Assembly: GCA_024741835.1 (NCBI GenBank)
Contig: JAENRP010000440.1
Location: forward strand, 1-31,033
Direction: 5' to 3'
Length of the DNA stretch: 31,033 nt
Source of the DNA: Diplocarpon mali
Lineage: Eukaryota; Ascomycota; Leotiomycetes; Helotiales; Drepanopezizaceae
In this document: positions 19,812 to 30,917 of the stretch, piece by piece
Layout: each line of letters opens with the position of its first letter
How positions within the stretch are numbered: the first letter of the stretch is position 1
Translations under genes and position numbers: made by a program
Notes under the pieces: model-generated
Told to the model about the DNA's origin: nothing
Seen by the model: the letters and a program-made list of their open reading frames with translations, nothing else
Database searches by the model: none

Positions 19812-22560
19812 CTAAGCCCCTATTGCCTTTTATAATCTTAATATATCTTTAAAGGCTTTAAACTTTATAATTATCTTTAATAGCTTTATAAATCCGTCTG
19901 CTATTATTCGATCGATTAGAATATAGGTAATTAATAACTTATTCTTTATAATAAGGTCGTAGATAAAGTAGTAAGCAATATTAATATATTTCGATCGCTT
20001 ATATAAGTATAGATTCTTTATAAGTGCAATCGCCTTTATATTATCTATTTAAAGATTAATATAGTTCTTATCTTATCTAATATATTTAGCGAAACTTATA
20101 TCTTTTAAATCTTAAGCAATTTATAATCCTTACTTATAATTAGACTATATTAATATATATTCGGCTTTAGTACTTATAATAGCTATTGATTTCTACTTCC
20201 TACTTCCTTATAATATAGGTCTACTTTATAGTACTACTACGCTTTTAAATATACTTTTCTAACCTTTTATATTTGCCTAGTCGGAATTAGTATATACCTT
20301 AAGCTTTATACTTATATATTTCGTTAGTCTATATCTTACCTTTTATATAATTATCAATTAAAGGTACCTTTTAAGTCGCTTAATTACATTCTTATATTAA
20401 ATCGTTAGATCCTTTAGGTTTTAATTAAATTATTTAATAATAAAGGCGATATCTAATCTTATATATACTATAGTATATATAATTGCTTTAATATTCTATT
20501 AATACTTCTTTAGATCTCCTTTTTACTTATTTTTATTAATAGGCTCTAACTTATTATACTTTCCTTTAATTAGAGTACGTTTTAGCTTAAAGTTAAAAGT
20601 ATAAATAAAGAGTCCTATTTGATTTAAGATCTTTTTAATATACTGCTCTTAATCTAACTAGAGTTCTTAAATAGATCGGTTCCTTATAATATAAATACTA
20701 AGGATCTTATGAATTCCCTTTAGATCCTTAGTATTAAAACGTTTTAAAATAGTTATAAAGAACTAATCTAATTAAATAGTTGTCTTTATAGCTATAGTAA
20801 TATCGTTAATATATAGTAGCAACTTAATTCTACGCTTAGTATAGGTAAATAGGCAAAGGTTAGCTAGGCTTTAAACGAATCCTATTTCTATTAGAGTTAA
20901 GCTATATAAGAGGTTCTAATTATAGGCCGATTGCTTAAGCCTATAAATACTACGAAGTATATAAAGAGAATAGCCAGCGCATATAGGAATACTATTAAAT
21001 TAGGAGAGGAAAATCCGTTCCTTTATAGTCGCTTTAGTAAATGCATTTTTAATATTATACTATCTGCATTTAAAGTCCTTAGCAGCTACTATTATTATAA
21101 ATATATAAAGGGTATCTATACAAACTATCGGCGCGAACGTATCGAAGTAGTCTTTTCTATACTATTAAGAGAAGCTCTTAGCTATAAGCTTTACCTTATA
21201 ACGTTCTAAGGTCCTATCTGCATTCATCTTAATTATAAAGACCTACTTTATTAATACTAGGTTCACGTCCTTTAGCGTTAGTTCCTCTATTTATATACCA
21301 TTTATAATAAGGGAGCTTATCTCCTTTTAAATTGCCTTATTCTATATTATTTTATTCTTTAAGTTATTAATAGCTTTATTATATATCTTTAAAAGAGAGA
21401 TTTTTATTATCTTCCTAGCAGTTAAGAATGCATTATCTTTATTAAAGCTCTATTAAGGTTCGAGCTTATAGATCTTATATGCAATTATAGCTAAGATATA
21501 CTTAAACTTACGTGTATTTAAGGTATCTTTCGATTCTAAGTCTCTATTCCTTTTTAAAGGCGTAGGCTTAGCTATAGGTTCTATAGGCTTATTATTAAAG
21601 GAACCATTTTCTAATAGTAGAGGCTTATTATTACTTATACCTATTTTAGGAATATCCTTTATTATAAGGATAATAATATTAAAGTTATTCTATACTTTAA
21701 GTAGTTCGCGAACAATAGGAATAGTCTATTCGGCCTTTAAGCGATTAGCAAGTCGTTAATTAGTAAGTGCGCTTAATTTACTTAAGCTAAGAGAGAGAGG
21801 TTATTAATTCGACTTAATAGTATTACTATTAAGTAATATACCTTACGAATCTCTAAGTATATAAAACTTTAAGGATAGCTCCCTTCTATTTCGAGATTCG
21901 TCGAACTTAATTATTAAAAATATAATTACTTGCTTTAAATTTAGCGTATATACTATCTATTGCTTTATTATCTATTTAATATACTTAATAAATATATACT
22001 CTTTACTTTAATCTATTAGCTTTTTACTCTTTATACCTATAGGCTAGGACTTTAGGCTAATATAGGAATAATAAACGCTTCTAAAGACGCAGATATAATC
22101 TAAGCTTAATTTCTTTTTAAAATATGCCTTATAAGGCGATATTTAAGTACTATTAACTGCTAGTTTACTACTTATTCTATTTTATAAGTATGCGTTTGCC
22201 TTAATCGCAAGGTCTTAGAATTCTGATAGTAAGTTAGCGTCTTATAATAAAGCGTAATAGTTAGTCTTTACTTATTAGATACTTTACTTAATAATACTAT
22301 TTCAATAAGAACCTTTATATATTATAATTAGTTTATAATAAACTTTTTACTTTACTTATTTATTAAGCTTTACTTTAATCTTTAATATATTATTAGATCT
22401 AATAGCTATTAGCTTTAATTAGGTCTAGCATTCCTTTATCACTTTCTAAGTTTCCAGCTTTTCTATAAGCTTAGATTTAGTCTTAGCGTAAATAGTCTAT
22501 ATTTATTAAGTGGCATTATTTACTATTTAAAAAAACCAATTATTTCCTTTAATTAAGGTT
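19812..22560 (-). pseudogene. Copia D pol (protease, integrase, RT, RNase H), degraded
   Basis: Minus-strand frame. Near 22500-22545 it shows WFF followed, after a frame slip, by NSK*CHLIN, a likely remnant of the DSGAxxH-type protease site. Integrase C-terminal sequence is at about 22110-21880 (VFRSVYYSYISLKS, then KEYIFIKYI and IIKFDESRN). RT has YINDITIA at 20790-20813, the YVDD box with one Val and one Asp changed as RIP predicts. RNase H covers about 20400-19812, including YTNSD*ANIKG, STKAEYI and the KYINIAYYFI (KHIDIxYHFI) signature, ending with ADGFIKLL and TAG at 19812-19814. Mostly Gln and Trp codons have become stops. Dead. This Copia lineage differs from Copia B. Confidence 0.88.
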
Positions 22561-22565
22561 ATAAA

Positions 22566-22872
22566 TGTAACGACACAGAACCACCGAAGAGCGAGATCAA
22601 GTATAGTAGTAAGAAGTGGTGCAAAAGGTGTATTCTATAGGTCTAATACGAAAGAAACGAAGAAGTTAGAGAGCCCTCTTAAGGGGAGAGCCCTTTTTCC
22701 TCATATATATAGCAGCTAGAAGCTCTATTGCCTATTTACGTGATATTATGTAAGAATATCCTTTTGCACCTTCGGGGTCGATTCGAAATAACCCTATATT
22801 AAATCGAGATTGCAAAACCTTAAAATGCTATACTCCTAAGTAATTGCACTAGTTAAGGGTGCGGCTGTTATA
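22566..22872 (-). repeat. 3' LTR of Gypsy C
   Basis: 307 bp, plus-strand TGTAACGACACAGAACC to GGGTGCGGCTGTTATA. Every difference from the other LTR that I compared is a transition, in both directions, so each copy has been mutated separately. This copy is the less AT-converted of the two. Confidence 0.93.
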
Positions 22873-22890
22873 CTACCCCTCCCTTTTAAG
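22873..22890 (-). other. Polypurine tract of Gypsy C
   Basis: Minus strand CTTAAAAGGGAGGGGTAG lies directly upstream of the 3' LTR, an 11-base G/A run with few interruptions, as expected for priming of plus-strand synthesis. Confidence 0.8.
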
Positions 22891-22910
22891 AACGCTTGCT
22901 TATAAGCGTT
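22891..22910. repeat. Small inverted repeat beside the polypurine tract
   Basis: AACGCTT (22891-22897) and AAGCGTT (22904-22910) with a 6-nt loop. Confidence 0.55.
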
Positions 22911-23169
22911 AGTAAGTTATAACGATTTTCGTATAATAATATACTTAGCGCGTTATTATATAAATAGTACTATTTTATATTTAGTTTAGCGCAAGTCGCG
23001 TTATATACTTAAATTTGTTTTTCCCTCTATAGGATCTTCCTTCCTTAGTATAATAATTATACATAATCGCATAAGTCCCCTACTCCTACTACTATAGCGT
23101 AGGGCTAATGCATAATAGTAGAAACAATTACTACTACTACTATCAACTACTATAAGTAAGTTTATCCTA
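22911..23169. other. AT-rich interval upstream of the Gypsy C accessory frame
   Basis: No sustained frame. It holds a CTACTACTA-type run at 23126-23152. It may contain the start or promoter of the antisense gene; neither can be fixed. Confidence 0.4.
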
Positions 23170-24175
23170 ATCTAGGGTCGAATCGCATTTAATACGCGTA
23201 GTGCTAATTCCTTTGCTATTAGGCGCCCTCGCAGTAGCCTACTGCATTTATTATTACTAGTACATATAGCACCTTATGCGCGATATTGCGCATAAGTGCG
23301 AGTTCGAGTCGGAGTATAGCAAAAAGTGCTATTAGTACTAAGAGCAAAAGGCAGAGTGCATCCCTATAAGTACCCTAAATCAACTTTAGAGTTCTATTTG
23401 CGCTAATACTTATTTATAGCTTCCCTCCTATATTAGGGAGGAGTTCGTAGCGCTATCCGCAGCCCTTAAGGAGTGGCGGGAGGAGGCTCTTTAGCAGCAA
23501 AAGGGGGATAATAACGATAATAATAATAAGGATACGCGTGCGGTTTCGGCAAGGAACTGCGAGATTCTCTATCAAAAGGCGGTTTAGCACGCCTGGATCC
23601 TTATTAACCTCCTATTAGTGGCTAGCGCAAAGGCTCTGATTAGCTGCTCTTAACTTAAGCGTACTAGCCTTGCGGAGCTTCGCTCTATAGCTAAGGCTAT
23701 AGCAAGCTAGCTAAAGGGGGTTTAAGCGATAATTGCTATAAGTTAAACTCGAATTAGTATCGAATCGATCGCTAACTTTCTAATAGAAGCGCAGCGACCT
23801 TATTAAGTCCTGGCTAATAAGGTTAAAGCAATCCAGCCGAACTATGCTAAGCCTCCTAAGGTCTATCGCCGCATTAGTAAAGCGGACTGCTATAGTAGTA
23901 GAGTCTCTTATAAGGAGAGGAGGGCTTGCAATAGCAAGGGTAGCGTTAGGTGCAGCGGCTAATAGGGCGGTGCTAGCAGTAGCAAAAGGAGGTTAAGGTC
24001 GTTCTAAGCAAGAGCGTAGATAAGAGCTAAGCTCTAGCTTTAGAACAGAGTTAGAGCTCGTCTCCTTAAGCGCAAAGGAGGAGGGGTCGGAGGAGTTATA
24101 AGGGGAGGGGGCAGTAGGCCTAGTATTATTATTTTTCTATTTTTATTATTTTTCTCCTTTTTTTTATATTTTTAA
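23170..24175 (+). pseudogene. Antisense Cys-rich accessory frame of Gypsy C
   Basis: Plus-strand frame of roughly 330 codons, convergent with pol: its stop (24173-24175) lies 2 bp from the pol stop (24178-24180). The N-terminal part has CIYYY*YI (expected CxYC) followed by C-x9-C-x2-C-x6-C (HKCEFESEYSKKCY*Y*EQ, then C; two positions now Tyr or stop). A helical acidic segment follows (YIREEFVALSAALKEWREEAL), then an Asn/Asp-rich spacer (NDNNNKD), an Ala-rich middle and a strongly basic, Gly-rich C-terminus. The first in-frame ATG seen is at 23276; the true start is unclear. Internal stops are nearly all likely former Gln codons. Composition is richer in GC than pol. The motif order matches the Copia B accessory frame. 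Related Cys clusters occur in uncharacterised fungal proteins. Function unknown; nucleic-acid or zinc binding is only a guess. Confidence 0.65.
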
Positions 24176-24177
24176 AT

Positions 24178-27100
24178 TTATTTACTAACCCGTTTCGCAT
24201 CTGGCCTATCATCTTCTAAGTGACTATAATCATCTATACCACTTTCCTAAGCCTTTAGCTAAGCTTATAAGTTCTAAGGTAGTCCTAGCTTTATAGGATT
24301 AGCTTAATAAAAGTCGCGAATCTTATATAAGGATCTTGCAAAATTTAAGGCGTAATACCAACTTAAATTAAGGTTATAATTAGTCCATTTGACCTAGTAC
24401 TTTAGGTTCCCTTAAAATAGGCGTATACTTAGTATCTTAGATACTTTATATTCTTTTTACTTAGCGATCTTTTCTATAATAGGCTAGGGTTATTTCTAAC
24501 TTAGCAAAGGGTTTTACAGATCTTTAAATAGTAACTCTAGCGCAAAGATATTATATATTATAAAACCTATAGGCAGCTTAATCTAATATAAATTGCCTAC
24601 CTTCTTAAGAACTTTAAAAGGGCTATCCTATTAATTGGCTAATTTCCTATTAAGGCGGTAGTTCTTAAGATTTTTTATCGAAAGGTAGACTATATCTCTA
24701 GGTTTCCAATTAATCTCCCTTTAATATTAATTTATAGACTTACGCATTTTCTCCTAAGTGCGTTTTATATTGCCTTTTGCTACTTCCTAAGCTGCGTGCA
24801 TCCTTTCTACTACTAGCCTAGCCTTAGCTTAATTCAATCTCTCCTATAAGCTTAATATATTTAAGAAGATCTAATCCCAACTTATCTAAGGTGCAACTCT
24901 ATACCTAAGCTAATATAGGGTTATACTAATAGAAGTATAAAGGAAAGTAGATTGCGTACAATCTATTAATAGAATCAGCTTACTCTAATTATCTTAATAG
25001 TAATTAATAAAAGGCTATAGCCTTAAATTAATATACTTATTTATAATCTCCATTTAGCTATTAATCTCCTTATAATATACTATAAAGAGTTTAATCTTAA
25101 TACCGATAATATAGTAGAACTCTTTCTAAAATGAGGAAACGAATTAAGGGCCTTAGTTTAAGATAATTGTCTCTAGGGTATAGCCGAATCGATAAATCTA
25201 TTAAATAAACAATCGGGCAGTTCCTTAAGCGTTAATATCTTTTTAATAAGGAATCGTAATAGCGCTTTTATTAAGTCGGTTTATAAAAACCAGGATTTGA
25301 TCAAAACTGTGCTTATTAAGAGGGAAGTCCTTAAAATCTATATATAAGTACTGCATAAGATAATTAAGAATAGGAAGGGGCTATAAAAGGCCTTATTATT
25401 TAATTATCTTTAAATGCGAGAATTAATAAAGTCTATAGTTTGCAACGAATCTTTTACAATCCGAACTTATCCCGACCTAATAGTACTTAAAAGCAAGTAG
25501 CTAATAGGTCTTTAAGCTATTAAGGTACGCGCTTAAAGGTTGGTTATAAGCTTCTTAAATTAGACAAGTGTATAAAGGAGTATTATAGTATACGCAAAGA
25601 CGCTCTTTAAAGTAAAGCAATCTGTCTTTTAAAGAGTAGTTTTTAAAGAGGTTAATACGAATCTCTTAAAAGGATTTGCAATTATTTTAATAAAGCTTTT
25701 CGATTAAATAAAAGGAATCCTTAGGTCGATTTAAGGTCGAATCAAAAGTATTAATTAATATTAGGGCTAAGGTACCCTTAGCAGATTCGGCGAGAAATTT
25801 ATCAATTAGTTCAGTATTAATTCAAAGGTCTAACTAGGCAAGGGAAAGCAAAACTTAGGATCGACTATTTAGCTTCGCTTATTTATAAACCAGTATATCC
25901 TACTCTTAGCAGCTAAGAATATCAGCCTTCCGATTGTCTTTATTAAGAGTATATATAATTCGAAAATTAAAGTCAGATAAAAATTCTATCTATTAGTATT
26001 ATTTTATAATTAGAACCTTAGTAGTTATAAAGTACTTAAGAGAGCGGTGATCTAAGTAAATATTAACTTGCTCCTTAAGTGATATAAGCTTAGGTCTCTA
26101 TTTATAGTAGGATTTAATAATAGTAAAGAGTTCCTTATTATATATCTTCTAATTAGGTTTATAGCTAGAAAGTATATGCAAATAAAAGCCAATTAGGTAC
26201 TATTGCTTATCAGAGTATTATTAAGAAAGTACTCTAGCGATAATGCTATTAAAAGCATCCGTTTCTAGCTTTATAGGCAAATTAGGGTTAAAATAGTAAA
26301 TTCGCTAAATCGAAAGCAACTGCTTATAAAGCTCTTTAAAAGCGATTTAGTACTCTTCTATCTAATCCTAAGGTACCGTCGGTCGAGTTAAAATAGAAAG
26401 AGGTTTAGTAATTAGCCTAAAGTTGTAAATAAATTATCAATAGAACTTGTAAAATCCTAGGTAGGACTTTACTTTAGTAATAGCTTTTAAGTACTTTTAA
26501 TTACATAGTAGTTCGACCTTTTTAAGGTCTAGTTCGATCCTAGTTATTATTAGAATATATTTAAAATATCGAGTTTAAGTAATATAGAACTTGCACTTCT
26601 TAATATCTACTTAAAGGCTAGCCTTTAAGAGTTGTTTTAATACCTTTTCAATATAATCCTAGTGATCTTTAATATTCTTAAAGTAAATTAAAATATTATT
26701 TAAATATACTATATAAAAATCATTTAAGTAATTTAAAAGAATATTATTTATATACTACTAATAAGTACTAGGTCTATTATAGAGGCCAAATAGGAGAACC
26801 TTATATTTATAAGATTTATACCTTATTCGAAAGGTAGTATATTCCTTTAATTCGAGGTCTATTTATATTCGATTGAAAGCGGCCCGAATATCCAATTTTA
26901 TAAAAATCTTAGCTTTAGATACTCGCCTTAAAAGCTCGTCTATCCTTAGAATTAGGTAAGCGTCCTTTTAAATTAGTGCGTTTAGCTTCTAATAGTCTAT
27001 ATAAAATCAGAGGCTACCGTCGGCCTTCTTTATAAATAGTATTAGTAAAGCAAAGGGGCTAGTACTTATCTTAATAAAGCCTTTATCTAAATTCTTAAGT

Positions 27101-29802
27101 AAGTACTCCTTTATAACCTTAAGCTTCTTAATAGATTGATAGTAAAAGGATAAATAGGCGTTAGGCAAGGGCCCTTTTAGCTATATCTTATAATTATAGT
27201 ACTAATAAGAAAGGAGAGTATCTATATCCCTTTTTAAGAAGGCTTATTTTAAAGATTAATACTATTTCAAAAGTCGATTATTAATTAGCTTTTCGATATT
27301 AGGATTCTTAAGCTTATATCTTTCCTTTAAAATCCTATCTACTTTATAAATACTAATTTAAAAGAACTTAGTCTCCTTACACTTTATATTATAATAAAAG
27401 GCATTAGTATTAATTTCGCAAATAAGAATCGCAGCTTTAGGGCATTTGCAAATAAGGTTAGAATATAGTCGATTTATATTAGACTGTTTTCTTAGATCTG
27501 GCTTAGTTATAGGCAAGGGTACTAGCTTAGTAATAGTAATAGGGATCTTGCACCTAGCTAGGACTATTAAATTAATATAAGACTATCTTCTATTAATTTA
27601 TTAAGCTTTATTTATAGCTATTTCCTATTCTTTATAATTGATATTAGCTTAATAATTAGATCGAATCCGAAGTCCTTTAAAAGGGGGAAGACGAATGACA
27701 ATTTCTTTTATAAATTAAGAAGATAAGGGGTAATATAAAGACTATATAAATCGGTTTTCCTTTAGATTAAGTTTAAGTTAGAATTAGCGCATCTATTTAA
27801 CTCTAATAATAGTATTGCGCTAGCCTAAGTCGAGGATAACTTAAGGGCAGTTGTAAATACGCCTTCTATTAATTGTTAAATAAAAGCATATATAGTGCAT
27901 AGCTTGCGCGCAAATAGTATTCTAAAATCTATAGATAGGAATAGGGGCTAAAAGAGGAAGAATTTTAAAGCTAATTGCTTTTAAAAGTCATATAGAAAGG
28001 GAATAATTTAAAAATAGGTAACTAAAGGCTCTAGTATCTGCTAAAGCTAATAATAATACTTTAAGTCTATTTATACTAATAGTATAAGAGGTTAGGAATT
28101 ACTTCCTTCCTATTAAAGAGTTAAGATCTAGCTTTAATAAGTTGCACTTTCGCAAGCCTAAGTAGAAGTCTTTTCCTAAGCCTTTTCATTTTCCTAATCT
28201 TCTTCTATTTCGATCCTATTTTTAATTAAGTCTAAAGTTAGATCAGCTTCCTTTATATCTTTTAAGGTATTAATCTTACTAATAAAAGGACACTTAGTCT
28301 TATAGTAACCTATTTTACTATAGGTCTAGTAGGTAGCTTGCTTAAAAGGTAAAGCAAAAGAACTAGCCTTAGCTAGCGTATCTTAGTAAAAAGGGGTAGT
28401 AGGCTTCGAGGCTGGTAGCCTAGAAACTCAAGTAGTACTTCTGGCGCTCGGACCGCGAGCAGTCTTATTAAAGAGCGAACTAAATATCTTTTAATATAAT
28501 ACTAAGGTCGCCTTACTTTTAGTCAAAGGGTTAAAGAGTTAATTACTTTAGCGTTTAGCATTAAAGGCATTCAATTGATTAATTATAATAGTATAGTCCT
28601 TCCCTTAAAAGGCCTTTGCTAAAGCGCATATAGCTTTAAGCTAAGAGGTAATCTTATTCTATATAAAGAAGAACTACTTAAATCTCAAGACCTTTCCTTA
28701 GATCGCAGCTAATTGGAATCGGGCTTAAAACTAAGGGAAAGTTTCTTTAGAATAACTGGCTTCTCCTATATAAAGGTAATAGAAAGTAGATTAGAATAGG
28801 TCTACCTTTTAGCTAATTAAGAAGTAACTGCTTAATAGTTCTACTATTTCTTAGCAATTCCAGAAGGAGTTGGTTTCTAAAAGGTACTAAGGTTTAAGGT
28901 ATATTTAGGCTTATCCTATAGTAGATCTTTAAATAAGAGCCTAGTGAGCTTGCTTATTCGGATATAAGTTAGCATTAACTTATAATTAGTCTTAGACTAA
29001 AGCTAACTACTACTTATATATTAAAGAGGTCCTATTATTAAAAGGGGTGATCTTTTCAATTAGTTGAATTTTTATCTATTTTGCATCTGTATCGACTTCC
29101 AAAGGAGGCTAGGTCTTACTTTATTAAAGGTAAGTGGATTCTCGCTCAATAGTCTAATACACGCGCTAAGCTATCTCTTAACTTTAATAAGCTAGGGTCT
29201 TTAAGCTAAAGATAGCCTAGGCAATCCTACTAATCTCACTTTATAATTATTAATTAAATTGATCTTAGTATTATAAGGATTCCTCTAGACCTAAGACTAT
29301 TCCTTATAAGATATTTAAGTTTAAAAAGTCTTAGTTATCTTAATTGGCTTAGCTATAGCATTATTATCTCTTGCCCTTAGTAGTAGAGGAAGGTCCGGCC
29401 CTAAGGGCTAAGGTAAGGGTACTCCTTATAAAAGCTGCTTCCTCAAACGAACCGGGTATATTCTATATTTGCTAACTTCTGGCTAATAGGGAATTCATTT
29501 TACCGATTTTGAGTTTCGATAGTGATTCGGTCAAAAAGGGGTTCCGCAGAAAAAGGGTTCTAGTAGTATAATGCTCTCCTAACTTCTGCCTATAGCACTT
29601 TTACAAAAGGAGTAGTTAAGAAATCCGGCTAGTAAAAGCGTTCCTCGATTATACTAGTTAATAAGCTATACTTAAGCTCCTAGTTTATTTAAGAGATCTT
29701 TAAGATCTTAACTCTATCAAAAGTCGAGATAACCGCGAATCGATTTTCAAAAGGGGTAAGATATTATTAAAAGCCGTCCCTAGTAGAGAAGAACTTCTTC
29801 AT
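24178..29802 (-). pseudogene. Gypsy C gag-pol polyprotein with chromodomain, degraded
   Basis: Minus-strand frame from an ATG at 29802 (MKKFFSTRDGF), only 4 nt after the 5' LTR, to TAA at 24178-24180. Gag runs to about 28280 and ends in a CCHC knuckle remnant at 28285-28330 (ATY*TYSKIGYYKTKC). Protease is near 28050-28075 (LALADTRAFSYLF, the catalytic DTG now DTR), with a downstream NTIIGVKW-like segment. RT carries IVYLNNILIY at 26689-26706 (mutated YLDDIL). RNase H includes YLDHRSLKYF and NKDNRKADILS at about 26060-25915. Integrase has the zinc-binding part near 25430-25550. A chromodomain lies at about 24475-24280 (KEYKVSKILSIRLF, KY*VKWTNYN, LSWYYALNFARS). All domains contain RIP-type stops. 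Confidence 0.92.
24280..24475 (-). other. Chromodomain segment at the C-terminus of Gypsy C pol
   Basis: Reads EYKVSKILSIRLF*GNLKY*VKW (written with stops) followed by W-Y and a FARSLYKIRDFY stretch. It keeps the spacing of chromovirus chromodomains: hydrophobic strand, KW, then Trp and a C-terminal helix. Confidence 0.75.
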
Positions 29803-29806
29803 TTAA

Positions 29807-30113
29807 TATAATAATATAGAACTACTAAAGAGCGAGATCAAGTATAGTAGCAAGAAGTAGTGCAAAAGGTATATTCTATAAGTCTAATACGAAAGAAACA
29901 AAGAAGTTAGAGAGCCCTCCTAAAGGGAGAGCCCTTCTTCCTTATATATATAGTAGCTGGAAGCTCTATTGCCTATTCATATAATATTATATAAGAATAT
30001 CCTTTTGCACCTTTAAGGTCGATTTGAAATAACCTTATATCGAATCGAGATTGCAAAACCTTAAAACGCCGTACTCCTAGGTAATTGCACCAGTTGAGGG
30101 TGCGGCCGTTACA
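29807..30113 (-). repeat. 5' LTR of Gypsy C
   Basis: 307 bp. Minus strand starts TGTAACGGCCGCACCC and ends in a mutated TATTATATTATA. It aligns end to end with 22566-22872. The plus-strand left end is more AT-converted than the other copy (CCACCG against CTACTA). Confidence 0.93.
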
Positions 30114-30118
30114 ATAAA

Positions 30119-30440
30119 TAGTCTAATAGTATTAATAGATATTAGCGCTAGTATCGATTCTTTCTATAGGCTAAGCTTAGTCTACGTTTGATTTTAAAGT
30201 TTTATTAGCTTGCAAACTCGGTATATTAAGCGATCCTTTAGTACTTAGATCTTCTATTTTAAAGTCGAGACCTTATATAAGCCCTTTGATTTCTTTAGCT
30301 TTAAATGCGCGAATCTTTTATATATTAATTAGTACTTTAATAGGCTTTCGACTTTTAATAGCTTTAATAGCCTATTATTAATCGATACTTTATTATTAGC
30401 AATTAGAAAGGAATAGTAATAGTAGTTTAAAGTTTTACCA
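30119..30440 (-). pseudogene. Copia D gag/pre-protease remnant
   Basis: A minus-strand frame (KVESLLKY*LIYKRFAHLK, then GLDFKIEDLSTKGSLN and PIERIDTSANIY) runs up to the Gypsy C insertion site. With the insertion and one ATAAA removed it continues toward the protease remnant at 22545. Position just before the protease suggests the C-terminal part of Gag. No zinc knuckle is seen. It is broken by RIP-type stops. Confidence 0.6.
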
Positions 30441-30445
30441 TTTTC

Positions 30446-30917
30446 CAATTATAAGCCTAGCTTAAAAGTTGTTTTTAATAAAATTGTAATATCTACTTAC
30501 AGTCTTAGCTTAAGAATCGATTTCCTAGAAATAGTAAGATTTACTTGCGATCTTAGCTTAAGAGTCGTTTTTAACAAATCTGCAAAGTTCACTCGCAGTC
30601 TTAGCTTAAGAGTTATTTTCGCGAATTTCACTTATAATCTTAGCTTAAGAGTTATTATTAGCTAATCTATAAAATCTACTTATAGTCTTAGCCTAAGAGT
30701 CATTTCTATTAAATTCACTTATAATCTTAACTTAAGAGTTATCTTTAAAAATATCTTATAATCTACTTATAATCTTAACTTAAAAGTTATCTTTACGACT
30801 TTTGCTTACAATCCTAGCTTAAGATTCTATCTATTCTCCTTATCCTTACTTAATTATATTAAGGTAGAAAGTATACTTTCTTTAAAAGAATTTACTTATA
30901 AGTCTAGCTTAAGAGTT
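30446..30917 (-). repeat. PAL25 array, about 10 units of 25 bp
   Basis: Units begin at 30446, 30494, 30542, 30590, 30629, 30677, 30716, 30764, 30803 and 30893. Each is 25 bp, with a typical unit reading CACTCGCAG, then TCTTAGC, then TTAAGAGTT. Start-to-start steps are 48, 48, 48, 39, 48, 39, 48, 39 and 90 bp, all multiples of three, so spacers are 23, 14 or 65 bp. On the minus strand the units read, in one frame, as repeats of a peptide close to NDSQAKTASE (with TAA for Q), for example NDS*AKIASK. Spacers between units are not conserved. This suggests a periodic repeat in the N-terminal part of the Copia D Gag or an upstream frame. Confidence 0.85.

Larger units (their letters stand above)
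19453..22565 (-). mobile_element. Ty1/Copia retrotransposon (Copia D), 3' half
   Basis: The 3' half of a minus-strand Copia element whose 5' part continues at 30119-31033. The two parts were separated by insertion of Gypsy C, as shown by the ATAAA duplication at 22561-22565 and 30114-30118. It contains protease to RNase H coding remnants (22560-19812) and a 3' flank with three PAL25 palindromes. No LTR of this element is recognised; the 3' side meets the Gypsy A LTR at 19452. Confidence 0.85.
22566..30113 (-). mobile_element. Ty3/Gypsy chromovirus (Gypsy C), full length, RIP-killed
   Basis: 7,548 bp with 307-bp LTRs (22566-22872 and 29807-30113) and perfect ATAAA duplications (22561-22565 and 30114-30118), inserted into Copia D. 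On the minus strand: 5' LTR, a 4-nt leader, gag-pol with a C-terminal chromodomain (29802 to 24178), an antisense Cys-rich accessory frame (about 23170-24175), polypurine tract (22873-22890) and 3' LTR. Chromodomains are typical of the chromovirus branch of Ty3/Gypsy and can direct integration to heterochromatin. No PAL25 copies were seen in it. Confidence 0.95.

Noticed and set aside
20931..21209. 92-residue plus-strand ORF
   Set aside because: Antisense shadow of the Copia D RT region.
28144..28170. Possible PAL25 copy in Gypsy C (CACTTTCGCAAGCCTAAG)
   Set aside because: Arm-to-arm length is off by one and the right arm does not match.
30446..30917. CRISPR array
   Set aside because: Repeats vary from unit to unit, spacing is phased in threes, there are no cas genes, and the setting is a fungal Copia element.
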